Shown here: piece after piece, positions 17,207 to 24,980 of the stretch
Layout of the letters: the number at the start of each line of letters is the position of its first letter
Numbering within the stretch: position 1 is the stretch's first letter
From: an uncultured Saprospirales bacterium
GTDB taxonomy: Bacteria; Bacteroidota; Bacteroidia; Chitinophagales; Saprospiraceae
Length of the DNA: 51,690 nt
Reading direction: 5' to 3'
Assembly: GCA_937926355.1 (NCBI GenBank)
Contig: CALAZP010000223.1
Location: 1 to 51,690 of the forward strand
Notes under the pieces: generated by a model
Databases searched by the model: none
What the model saw: only the letters and a program-made list of their open reading frames with translations
What the model was told of the DNA's origin: nothing
Program-made: the position numbers and the translations under genes

Positions 17207-18448
17207 TCATTCAAGTTTCTTCACCCTTACCGTTTCAATTTTAGTTTCAGTAACGTTCTCTAAAATGAATAGATACCCATCTAACTCTATACGTGCATCT
17301 TTCTTAGGAATAGTTTCCATAGTCATTACCAAATAACCCGATAGGGTATGATAATCCCCTTCGGGAAAAGATATATCCTGATATTTTTCATTTAAATAAT
17401 CTATTTCCAATCTACCAGAAAACAAATATTCCCCCGGCCCTATTTGAGTCTCCGTATACTCAATTTCATCGTCGTACTCATCCTCGATTTCTCCAAAAAT
17501 CTCTTCTAATATATCCTCTAAAGTGATAACCCCAGCAACTCCTCCAAATTCATCTACTACACAAGAAATATTAATTCTTGAAGCAATCATTTTATTCATC
17601 AAATCCGTTACCAGCATGGTCTCAGGAACAAAATTTATTTTAAACACCATTTTATCTATTGAGTCCATTTGAGATAGAAGTTGCTGATGGTGTACATACC
17701 CTACCACATTATCAATTTCTCCTTTTACCACCAATATTCTCGAAAGTTTAGTAGATAAAAATAACGCCTCCAAATCCTCGATTTTCGCGCTACAATCTAT
17801 GCTTTCCACCTCTGGCCGGGGAACCATACACTCCCTAACCCTTGTTCCCTTCAGATTCAACGCTTTTCCTAACAACTCCTTATCAATCTCTTCGTGCTCT
17901 TCCGTTCTTGAACTATTTATAAAATTTTCTAAATCAAGCCTTGTGAAGGTGTCTTTTTCATAATCCGAAGGGTTTTTAATTAATCTTCTTAAAAGAAACT
18001 CGGTAATATTGGTCATCATTCTAGAAGGCAACCAAAGAATAATTTGCAAAAATTTTAACGGGTACGTAAAAAAATACAAAATGTCATCGGCATATATCCT
18101 AAAGAAAGTTTTTGGTAAAAATTCTCCGAATATTAAAATAACCACCGTAATCAAAAGAGTATTTACCAGCAATAACGCCAAATCATTATAAATCCAACCA
18201 TTGAAAATTGGTGATAAAAGTTTGGTCATCAAAAATGTGAATACTACCAAACTAATATTATTGCCAACCAACATGGTACCCAAAAAATTATTGGGGTCGT
18301 CAAAAAAAGCTCCTAATATTCTTCCCCTTCGAGAGCCCCTCTTTTTACGAAGTTCTACCTTTAACTTACTTGCTGAAACAAAGGCAATTTCCGCACCTGA
18401 AAACAAAGCGGAAAACATTAAAAAAATTAAAATCAATATAAAAATCAT
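17207..18448 (-). CDS. CNNM/CBS-domain (CorC/HlyC-type) membrane protein
   Basis: A 413-residue protein with the standard hemolysin C/CorC layout. A CNNM membrane domain covers residues 1 to about 150 (opening ALFSGAEIAFVSA), two CBS domains span about 195-330 (ending GVAGVITLEDILEEIFGEI), and a CorC_HlyC domain ends the protein. Relatives take part in Mg2+/Co2+ transport or efflux; GldE of gliding bacteria has the same layout, but there are no gld neighbours here, so I do not assign GldE. It follows lptC by 2 bases; the lptC-CNNM pairing recurs in Bacteroidota. Confidence 0.92.
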   Translation of the reverse strand: MIFILILIFLMFSALFSGAEIAFVSASKLKVELRKKRGSRRGRILGAFFDDPNNFLGTMLVGNNISLVVFTFLMTKLLSPIFNGWIYNDLALLLVNTLLITVVILIFGEFLPKTFFRIYADDILYFFTYPLKFLQIILWLPSRMMTNITEFLLRRLIKNPSDYEKDTFTRLDLENFINSSRTEEHEEIDKELLGKALNLKGTRVRECMVPRPEVESIDCSAKIEDLEALFLSTKLSRILVVKGEIDNVVGYVHHQQLLSQMDSIDKMVFKINFVPETMLVTDLMNKMIASRINISCVVDEFGGVAGVITLEDILEEIFGEIEDEYDDEIEYTETQIGPGEYLFSGRLEIDYLNEKYQDISFPEGDYHTLSGYLVMTMETIPKKDARIELDGYLFILENVTETKIETVRVKKLE

Positions 18449-18450
18449 TC

Positions 18451-18996
18451 TTACTTTTCTTTAAATACGCTATTGGCAATTTCTCCTTCAATCGCATTGA
18501 GCTTAATTTCTGTGAAATCTTGGTTGGCTTCAAAACCCTGACTTAATATGGTTTCTCCCGGCCTCTTAATTACACAAAATTTTTTGGAGTAAATCAACTG
18601 CTTTCTATCATCCCATATTAATTCTGAAGTCTCTAACTTTTCATAATTTATACTTTCCCAAACTACGCTATCTCTTATATAGATTAAATCTTCCCCGCTA
18701 TATCTTATGGCATATTTTCCAATCAAAACACTGCTGACCCGCTCCTCACGATCATAAAAAGCAACTTCTATACCATTAGTAAACTCTTCATAACTATCCC
18801 TTTGATTGTTGTATTTTATCATTAATCCGGCGTTGATCTTCGCCTTTATTCTCGCTGAATCACTGTAAAGCATCTCAATATTCGACGCATACTCCTTCTT
18901 AGGGTCCAATACCAAATCCTGTTGAGTGATATCCGACTCTTGAACTGTACATGCCGTCAAATAAATTAATGCGGGAAAACAGATTTTTTTCAACAC
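18451..18996 (-). CDS. lptC: LPS export protein LptC (lipoprotein form)
   Basis: An LptC-like component of the LPS transport bridge that passes LPS from LptBFG to periplasmic LptA. The lipobox YLTAC (Cys 16 counting from GTG 18996) predicts a lipoprotein, as in Bacteroidota LptC proteins, rather than the single-pass anchor of E. coli. The C-terminal OstA-like beta repeat is visible (DPKKEYASNIEML, ISLIWDDR-like and YSKKFCVIK segments). The frame opens at a TTG at 19020, but that TTG lies within a TAACTTTG promoter box. I therefore prefer GTG 18996 or TTG 18993, which give a compact signal peptide (MLKKICFPALIYLTAC). The 5' end remains uncertain. Confidence 0.85.
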   Translation of the reverse strand: MLKKICFPALIYLTACTVQESDITQQDLVLDPKKEYASNIEMLYSDSARIKAKINAGLMIKYNNQRDSYEEFTNGIEVAFYDREERVSSVLIGKYAIRYSGEDLIYIRDSVVWESINYEKLETSELIWDDRKQLIYSKKFCVIKRPGETILSQGFEANQDFTEIKLNAIEGEIANSVFKEK

Positions 18997-19017
18997 AATA
19001 ATCCAGTTTATCTGTCG

Positions 19018-19025
19018 CAAAGTTA
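19018..19025 (-). promoter_or_regulatory. -7 box upstream of lptC
   Basis: TAACTTTG on the minus strand matches TAnnTTTG and overlaps the TTG codon that would open the longest lptC reading frame. A transcript starting about 6 bases downstream would place GTG 18996 behind a leader of about 15 bases. No clear -33 element. Confidence 0.4.
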
Positions 19026-19089
19026 TGACTGTTTGCCACTTTTAAACTTATTTTTTGTTCCTATAGTTTTTAACGCTGGCTTTCAGAGA

Positions 19090-19097
19090 TACATTTG
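19090..19097 (+). promoter_or_regulatory. -7 box upstream of pssA
   Basis: TACATTTG, identical to the -7 box of the purF-like gene, lies 44 bases before the pssA ATG. The -33 region is only T-rich, without a TTTG at the right spacing, so confidence is low. Confidence 0.35.
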
Positions 19098-19141
19098 CTA
19101 TTATTCCTATTACCTTTAGGTTTTGTTTCATACTTTAATTT

Positions 19142-19843
19142 ATGATCAAACACGTACCCAATAGCATTACAGCCCTTAATCTAGCTTTAGGTTTTTTAGC
19201 CATCATATCCACCTCTTTTCAACATTATGAAAATGCAATTTACCTCATTCTTGGTTCTGCCCTAGCAGATTTGTTAGATGGTGCGGTAGCGAGATTTCTA
19301 AATGCTTATTCAGACTTAGGAAAGGAATTAGATTCTCTTGCTGATTTGATTTCATTTGGTGTAGCCCCCTCCTTTCTAGCTTTTTCTCTACTTGTGCAAA
19401 TGGAAACTTATTCCTGGTTACCCTATATTTCTATTTTCTTCACCTTAACGGCTGCCCTGAGGCTGGCGCGTTTTAATATTGCCCCAAGCGACCATAATAA
19501 TTTTACTGGTTTACCTACTCCCGCAGCTTCTTTAGCGCTGCTGGGTTATATTTGGTTATGGCTAGACAACAAAGAACCTGTTTTAGAATTTGCCATCAAA
19601 CCAGCTTATTTGCTCTCTTTAATTTTATTATTACTAGCCGGGCTCATGATATCCAATATCAAAATGTTTAGTTTAAAAACTCAAAATTTTCATTGGAAAA
19701 CAAACGAGGCAAGGTATGTTTTACTATTCATTGGATTGGTTACTCTGATTTTTTTTCCTCACGCAACCCTCGCTATCACATTGACTTGTTATATATTTTA
19801 TTCTGTTATCGTACATTTGCTATTAGGAAAAAAACTAAAATGA
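19142..19843 (+). CDS. pssA: CDP-diacylglycerol-serine O-phosphatidyltransferase
   Basis: A 233-residue integral membrane enzyme that joins CDP-diacylglycerol and serine to make phosphatidylserine, the precursor of phosphatidylethanolamine. The CDP-alcohol phosphotransferase signature DGx2ARx8Gx3Dx3D is complete: D46, G47, A50, R51, G60, D64, D68. About six to eight hydrophobic segments surround it. It resembles the Gram-positive/archaeal type II PssA rather than E. coli PssA. Its TGA stop overlaps the ATG of purS (ATGA), so the two genes are translationally coupled despite unrelated pathways. Confidence 0.95.
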   Translation: MIKHVPNSITALNLALGFLAIISTSFQHYENAIYLILGSALADLLDGAVARFLNAYSDLGKELDSLADLISFGVAPSFLAFSLLVQMETYSWLPYISIFFTLTAALRLARFNIAPSDHNNFTGLPTPAASLALLGYIWLWLDNKEPVLEFAIKPAYLLSLILLLLAGLMISNIKMFSLKTQNFHWKTNEARYVLLFIGLVTLIFFPHATLAITLTCYIFYSVIVHLLLGKKLK

Positions 19844-20097
19844 AGTTCAAAGCCACCATCAAAATCATGCCCAAACCCGAGCTGTTAGACCCTCAAGGGA
19901 AAACGGTCGGTAAAAATCTAATCAACATAGGTGTCGACTCTATTTCTTCCGTTAGAGTGGGAAAAAATATTGAATGTATCCTAGAGGCCAATAGCCTTTC
20001 TAAAGCCAAAAAAGACGTTGAAACCGCTGCTAAAAAATTATTGGCCAACTTAATTATGGAAAATTATACCATTGATTTGGAAGAAATAACGGGATAA
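19840..20097 (+). CDS. purS: Phosphoribosylformylglycinamidine synthase subunit PurS
   Basis: An 85-residue protein, usual PurS size. PurS bridges PurL and PurQ in the three-part FGAM synthase of purine synthesis. The sequence shows the PurS pattern: MPKPELLDPQGKTV, then GVDSISSVRVGK, and a C-terminal helix with ANLIMENYTIDLEE. The frame is open upstream to 19693 inside pssA, but the ATG at 19840 fits the family N-terminus and overlaps the pssA stop. Its stop (TAATG) in turn overlaps the rsmI start. Its presence suggests small PurL and PurQ encoded elsewhere. Confidence 0.93.
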   Translation: MKFKATIKIMPKPELLDPQGKTVGKNLINIGVDSISSVRVGKNIECILEANSLSKAKKDVETAAKKLLANLIMENYTIDLEEITG

Positions 20098-20768
20098 TGT
20101 TATACTTAGTCCCCAGTCCAATAGGTAACCTAGAGGATATTACGCTTAGAGCCATTAACATCCTTAAAGAGGTTACGCTCATTTTAGCCGAAGATACCAG
20201 AACCTCTGCAGTTTTATTAAATCATTATCATATTGAGACGAAAACCATAGCATTCCACTCTTTCAATGAACACGCCAAAACCAAATCTATTATCGAACAA
20301 TTGAAAGCAGGCACCTCTATGGCTTTGCTTTCTGATGCCGGTACCCCTGGAATATCTGACCCTGGTTTTTTACTTACCCGTGCTTGTTGGGAAGCCCAAA
20401 TTAAAGTGGTCGCACTACCAGGACCTACCGCACTTATTCCAGCGCTAGTAGCTTCTGGTATCCCTTCTGATAAATTCTTTTTTGAAGGTTTCCTGCCACA
20501 TAAAAAAGGAAGACTTACTAGATTGCAATTTCTTGCTAATTTGCCCTATACTTTTATTCTCTATGAATCTCCCCACAGATTACTGAAAACTCTTCAACAA
20601 TTAATAGCGTGTTGCGGAGAAACTAGACAAGCGGCTGTAGCCAGAGAATTAACTAAAGTTCATGAAGAAGTTCTCAATGACTCTCTTATCGCCCTTTACC
20701 AACACTTTTCTACCGTTGGTAAAATAAGAGGTGAATTGGTTTTACTCATTTCCGGAAATGAACACTAG
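20097..20768 (+). CDS. rsmI: 16S rRNA (cytidine-1402-2'-O)-methyltransferase
   Basis: A 223-residue SAM-dependent tetrapyrrole-methylase-fold enzyme that 2'-O-methylates C1402 in the decoding centre of 16S rRNA. Family motifs are clear: PSPIGNLEDITLRA at residues 6-19, LAEDTRTS, LLSDAGTPGISDPG and LPGPTALIPALVASG. It is shorter than the E. coli enzyme (286), lacking most of the C-terminal extension. The ATG overlaps the purS stop by one base (TAATG). Its TAG stop shares the palindrome CTAG with the stop of convergent lpd. Confidence 0.95.
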   Translation: MLYLVPSPIGNLEDITLRAINILKEVTLILAEDTRTSAVLLNHYHIETKTIAFHSFNEHAKTKSIIEQLKAGTSMALLSDAGTPGISDPGFLLTRACWEAQIKVVALPGPTALIPALVASGIPSDKFFFEGFLPHKKGRLTRLQFLANLPYTFILYESPHRLLKTLQQLIACCGETRQAAVARELTKVHEEVLNDSLIALYQHFSTVGKIRGELVLLISGNEH

Positions 20769-22165
20769 ATGTGTAAAGCCCGATTATCAGTCGCTGCCAA
20801 TGCCGCCTCCTTGAATGCCTCTGTATAAGTAGGATGAGCATGACTAATTCTCGCCACATCTTCTGCAGATGCCCTAAATTCCATTAAAGCTACAGCTTCC
20901 GCAATCATATCTGCCGTCCTTGGGCCGACCATATGAACTCCCAATATTTCATCACTTTTAGCGTCAGCTAAAACCTTAACAAAACCCTCTGTATCCATAC
21001 TAGCTCTCGCTCTTCCCAGCGCTTTCATCGGGAATTTACCCACCTTGTATGGAATACCACTAGCCTTTAATTGCTCTTCTGTTTGTCCCACCCCCGCTAC
21101 TTCTGGCCATGTATACACCACACTAGGAATTAAATTATAATTAATATGTGGTTTCTGTCCAGCAATAATTTCAGCTACCATCACTCCTTCTTCTTCTGCC
21201 TTGTGGGCCAACATGGCTCCTTTGACCACATCACCTATTGCATAAATGCCTGGTTGGCTGGTCTCTAAATTTTCATTTACCTCGATTCTCCCCCTTTCAT
21301 CTGTTGCAATTCCAACACGTTCTAACCCTAACCCGTCTGTATAGGCCCTCCTTCCAATAGCAACTAAACAATAATCTGCCTCAAGATTAAAGGTCTCCTC
21401 CGATCCTTTCTTCTGAACCTCGACTTTTACTCCTTTATTTGTAGAAACTACTTTTTGTACAGAATGCCCAACAAAAAAGTTGACCCCTGATTTTTTGAGC
21501 GTCTTCATCAGTTCCTTCCCACAATCCTTGTCCATCCCCGGCAAAACACCATCTAGGTATTCTATTACAGTCACTTCTGTTCCAAGCCGACTGAACACTG
21601 ACCCTAATTCCAATCCAATTACCCCTCCACCAATGACAACCATCTTCGAAGGAAGTTTTTTAATGTTCAAAGCCTCTGTAGAAGTGATGACTCTCTTTTT
21701 GTCATAATTAAAAGCAGGAGGCACAATGGGTTTAGAGCCCGTTGCAATAATGATCTTTTCAGCCTTTATTTTGGTGACCGCCTCCGAACCCTCTATTGCT
21801 ATGGTATTTTTATCCTCTATTTTACCATGACCATGGTAAACGTCAATCTTATTCTTGCTCATCAAAAATGATAAACCCTTGACCGTTTGGCTAACTACCT
21901 CATTTTTCCTTTCAATCATTTGGGGCATATTCAGTTCCAAACCTTTGATTTGAATACCGTGCTCGTCAAATCGTTTTTGAGCATTGTGAAAGTGCTCAGA
22001 AGAGTCCAAAAGTGCCTTGGAGGGAATGCAGCCTACATTCAAACAGGTACCTCCTAAAGTATTATATTTTTCTACAATTGCTGTTTTCTTCCCTAATTGA
22101 GCAGCTCTTATTGCTGCTACATATCCGCCAGGACCTGATCCAATTACAACAACTTCGTAATTCAT
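20765..22165 (-). CDS. lpd: Dihydrolipoyl dehydrogenase (E3)
   Basis: A 466-residue flavoprotein that reoxidises the lipoyl groups of 2-oxoacid dehydrogenase complexes and the glycine cleavage system with NAD+. The FAD Rossmann motif GSGPGG is at residues 9-14, the redox disulfide is C41/C46 in GGTCLNVGCIPS, a second Rossmann GGGVIGLE binds NAD, and the partner-subunit active-site pair is H444/E449 in HAHPTYTE. No E1 or E2 genes adjoin it. It follows ricT by 35 bases on the same strand. Confidence 0.97.
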   Translation of the reverse strand: MNYEVVVIGSGPGGYVAAIRAAQLGKKTAIVEKYNTLGGTCLNVGCIPSKALLDSSEHFHNAQKRFDEHGIQIKGLELNMPQMIERKNEVVSQTVKGLSFLMSKNKIDVYHGHGKIEDKNTIAIEGSEAVTKIKAEKIIIATGSKPIVPPAFNYDKKRVITSTEALNIKKLPSKMVVIGGGVIGLELGSVFSRLGTEVTVIEYLDGVLPGMDKDCGKELMKTLKKSGVNFFVGHSVQKVVSTNKGVKVEVQKKGSEETFNLEADYCLVAIGRRAYTDGLGLERVGIATDERGRIEVNENLETSQPGIYAIGDVVKGAMLAHKAEEEGVMVAEIIAGQKPHINYNLIPSVVYTWPEVAGVGQTEEQLKASGIPYKVGKFPMKALGRARASMDTEGFVKVLADAKSDEILGVHMVGPRTADMIAEAVALMEFRASAEDVARISHAHPTYTEAFKEAALAATDNRALHI

Positions 22166-22200
22166 TTTTTTTTTGTTTTATCTATTTGTTGGGGAAAATA

Positions 22201-23382
22201 CTATTCTCTTTTATTCCGATTTCTCCTATTATTTTCAGATAGTCTACGTCCACTTCCTTTTTTAGGTCTTCTTCTCTTTTGTCTTTTCTTTTCCTCAGTA
22301 GGCAATTCGATAAAGCCGGTTACATCTGCATAATCAGTCACGGGTGCCGCTTCCTCAATAGTTTCCTTATCCTGCAGTTCAACCGGTTTATTGCCTTTTT
22401 TATTTAAAGCAAGAATATACTTTACCCTTTCTAAACTTAATGGATAGAATTTACCTCTCATTCCCTCCTTTTCATAGGCATAGTACATTAATCCTTTAAA
22501 AATATCTGTCTTTACCAAAAAGGCATGCCCAGCTTCCGTTTCTAACCTATCAGCTTTTGTGGGAAATTCTTCTAATGCCTCTAAATAGGTGTCTAATTCA
22601 TAATTCAAACAACATTTAAGTCTTCCACATTGCCCAGAAAGCTTAGCTTGATTAATGGCCAAATTCTGATACCTGGCAGCAGAAGTACTAACGGATTTGA
22701 AATCAGTAAGCCACGTGGAACAACATAATTCCCTGCCACAAGAACCAATTCCTCCAATTCTGGAGGATTCTTGCCTTGCACCAATTTGTCTCATTTCTAT
22801 CTTTACCCTGAATTCCTTTGCATAATGCCGAATCAGTTCCCGAAAGTCTACTCGCCCATCTGCTGTATAAAAAAATGTAGCTTTTCTTTTATCTCCCTGA
22901 AATTCAACATCACCAAGCTTCATATTTAATCCTAAGGTTCTTGCAATTACTCTCGCTCTAACCATGACCTCTTTTTCCGATAATCTGGCCTCTTCTAATT
23001 TTTCTAAATCCCTTTCATTAGCTTTCCTGATTACACTAAATTCAACCTCTTGGATAGTAACTGCCTTTTTTTTCATTTGTAGGCGCACCAATTCTCCCGA
23101 CAAACTTACCTCGCCGATATCGTAGCCGCTAGAAGCTTCCACAACTACCATTTCCCCAGAACTCACCTTGTTGAGTTCATGATTCTTGTAAAAACCCTTT
23201 CTTGAACCATTTTTGAAACTAACTTCTACATAATCGAAGGCAAGCGGATCTGAAATCTCAGTCATAGTTAACCAATCATAACTATTCATCCTATTACATC
23301 CACCTGTAGAACAGCCACCATTATTTTGACATCCTCTTACCTTACCATTTTCAATATTAGTCGAGCATCCTGTACAACTCAT
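22201..23382 (-). CDS. ricT: RicT/PSP1 family Fe-S regulatory protein
   Basis: A 393-residue PSP1-domain protein related to Bacillus RicT (YaaT). In Bacillus it works with RicA and RicF in an Fe-S complex that promotes RNase Y processing of mRNA. The N-terminus is Cys-rich: SCTGCS, RGCQ, GGCSTGGC. The core has the PSP1 cysteines GSCGRELCC and GQCGRLKCC. The C-terminal 45 residues are very basic (KKRQKRRRPKKG), suggesting nucleic-acid contact. It lies 17 bases after holB, the same order as in Bacillus. The Bacteroidota neighbour gldH is not seen; lpd follows instead. Whether RicA/RicF-like partners exist here is unknown. Confidence 0.92.
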   Translation of the reverse strand: MSCTGCSTNIENGKVRGCQNNGGCSTGGCNRMNSYDWLTMTEISDPLAFDYVEVSFKNGSRKGFYKNHELNKVSSGEMVVVEASSGYDIGEVSLSGELVRLQMKKKAVTIQEVEFSVIRKANERDLEKLEEARLSEKEVMVRARVIARTLGLNMKLGDVEFQGDKRKATFFYTADGRVDFRELIRHYAKEFRVKIEMRQIGARQESSRIGGIGSCGRELCCSTWLTDFKSVSTSAARYQNLAINQAKLSGQCGRLKCCLNYELDTYLEALEEFPTKADRLETEAGHAFLVKTDIFKGLMYYAYEKEGMRGKFYPLSLERVKYILALNKKGNKPVELQDKETIEEAAPVTDYADVTGFIELPTEEKKRQKRRRPKKGSGRRLSENNRRNRNKRE

Positions 23383-23399
23383 TTAATTTTTTTTTGCTT

Positions 23400-24533
23400 T
23401 TAAGCAGTATTTCGCCTGCTAAATCGAAGTACCCTATTTAAAGTTATAGAAACATCCAAGAAAAGAATCTTAGGATTAGCATTTCTTTCAATAGAATAGA
23501 TCGTCTCCGAAAATAAATCAGAAATCATATCAATTTTATCAAAATCAATTATTTCGTTTTTTATAATTTTTTCAAATACATTAGCCTCATCTTCTGTTGC
23601 AGTATTTAAACCCTCCATACCGCAGAATTGAAGCATTAACAGCCTGACAAAATGAAGCCCATATTTGAAAAATCTTTTTTGCTCCTCTCGACCGTATTTT
23701 ACAAATAATTCCACCCAACCTACTAATTCTAATCCATTCCCTTTGTAACACTTTCTAAACCAATCTAAAAAAAAAGCATCCAAATCATCAGCCTCTTGTT
23801 TTACAATTTTTAAAGCCTCACTTAACCTACCTTCAGAACGCATAGCTGCAGTTTTTAGTTTACTTTCTTGTTCCTCAGGATAATACAATTCCAACTTACT
23901 ATATACGTCAGCAACTTGCACTGGATTTAATTTGAATAATTGACACCTAGACAAAATAGTAGGAAGAATTCCTTCACTATTTTCAGTAGCTAAAATGAAA
24001 ACCGTATTATCCGGTGGCTCCTCAATTAACTTTAATAAACGGTTTGCTTCATTTCCTAAATATTCAGGCAACCAAATAATCATTATTTTTTTGTTCCCTT
24101 CAAAAGTTTTTAAACTTAACTTTTTTAAAATGTTGGTGCACTCCTCTTTGTTAATATTTCCCTGCTTATTGTCTACCTCCAACGCCTTCATCCAATCGTT
24201 ATAACTAAAATATCCATTGGTCTCTTTTAAAATGGTCTTCCATTTTAAAATAAAACTATCGCTCACCTCTTTGCTTCCAACAAACGGAAAAGAAAAATGT
24301 AAATCGGGATGAATTAATTGGTCCACTTTCCTGCATGCTGGACACCATCCGCATCTATCCTCTGTGGTTCTCTGATCACACAAAATATATCCTGCAAAAG
24401 CAACTGAAAGAGCTAGCTGCCCCACTCCCTCATTTCCCAATATTAACAAAGCATTAGGGATTTTATCTTCCTCAACCAATTTTTTGAGCCCATCTTTCGT
24501 GGCCTCTTGTCCTGCTACCCAATTGAATTTCAC
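23400..24533 (-). CDS. holB: DNA polymerase III delta' subunit
   Basis: A 377-residue AAA+ clamp-loader subunit. The Walker A-like loop reads GNEGVGQL (33-40), with Gln in place of Lys, so it probably does not hydrolyse ATP; E. coli delta' is likewise an inactive stator. The zinc module has four Cys (C52, C61, C64, C67). LIEEPPDNTVFILAT and the SRC-type motif ILSRCQLF supply the arginine-finger region. The start is GTG at 24533, preferred because MKFNWVAGQE matches family N-termini. It is divergent from the PTPS-like gene with only 39 bases between, and leads the holB-ricT-lpd run. Confidence 0.92.
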   Translation of the reverse strand: MKFNWVAGQEATKDGLKKLVEEDKIPNALLILGNEGVGQLALSVAFAGYILCDQRTTEDRCGWCPACRKVDQLIHPDLHFSFPFVGSKEVSDSFILKWKTILKETNGYFSYNDWMKALEVDNKQGNINKEECTNILKKLSLKTFEGNKKIMIIWLPEYLGNEANRLLKLIEEPPDNTVFILATENSEGILPTILSRCQLFKLNPVQVADVYSKLELYYPEEQESKLKTAAMRSEGRLSEALKIVKQEADDLDAFFLDWFRKCYKGNGLELVGWVELFVKYGREEQKRFFKYGLHFVRLLMLQFCGMEGLNTATEDEANVFEKIIKNEIIDFDKIDMISDLFSETIYSIERNANPKILFLDVSITLNRVLRFSRRNTA

Positions 24534-24572
24534 AACTCGATTCCTTATTTTCGTAAAAATACATAGAAAAGC

Positions 24573-24980
24573 ATGAAAGTTTCAGTTTTCCGAAAAGCAC
24601 ATTTCAATGCCGCCCATCGCTTGCACAATTCTCTTTGGTCAGATGAAAAAAATGCCCAAATTTTTGGCCCCTGTAATAATAAAAATTACCATGGGCATAA
24701 TTATGAACTAGAAGTAAAGGTTTCAGGCGAAATTAATCCAGACACCGGTTATGTCATTGATTTAAAAATACTAAAAGATCTCATCCGAGAAGAAATTGAA
24801 GACAGGTTTGATCACAAGAATCTAAATCTTGATACCAAAGAATTTGCTACCCTAATGCCCTCTGCAGAAAATATCTGCGTAGTCATCTACAACATTCTCC
24901 GAGAAAATCTAGATAGAAAATACGATCTCTCCATTCGGCTTTACGAAACGCCTAGAAATTATGTTGAATTCCCTGCATGA
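24573..24980 (+). CDS. 6-pyruvoyltetrahydropterin synthase-like protein (PTPS/QueD family)
   Basis: A 135-residue zinc enzyme of the PTPS/QueD superfamily. The metal ligands are H15, H40 and H42 and the nucleophile is C34. The spacing C-x5-HGH (CNNKNYHGH) is that of mammalian 6-pyruvoyltetrahydropterin synthase, whereas QueD of queuosine synthesis usually has C-x3-HGH. From family knowledge this favours a tetrahydropterin role over queuosine, though databases often call such proteins 6-carboxytetrahydropterin synthase. FDHKNLN carries the other catalytic His/Asp. Its TGA stop overlaps the ATG of the FAD oxidoreductase gene (ATGA). Confidence 0.88.
   Translation: MKVSVFRKAHFNAAHRLHNSLWSDEKNAQIFGPCNNKNYHGHNYELEVKVSGEINPDTGYVIDLKILKDLIREEIEDRFDHKNLNLDTKEFATLMPSAENICVVIYNILRENLDRKYDLSIRLYETPRNYVEFPA

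Noticed and set aside
17207..18448. Assignment of the CNNM/CBS protein as GldE
   Set aside because: No other gliding-motility gene is nearby; the lptC neighbour fits the general hemolysin/CorC group better.
19693..19839. 49-codon upstream extension of purS
   Set aside because: It lies inside pssA in another frame; PurS homologues begin at the ATG at 19840.
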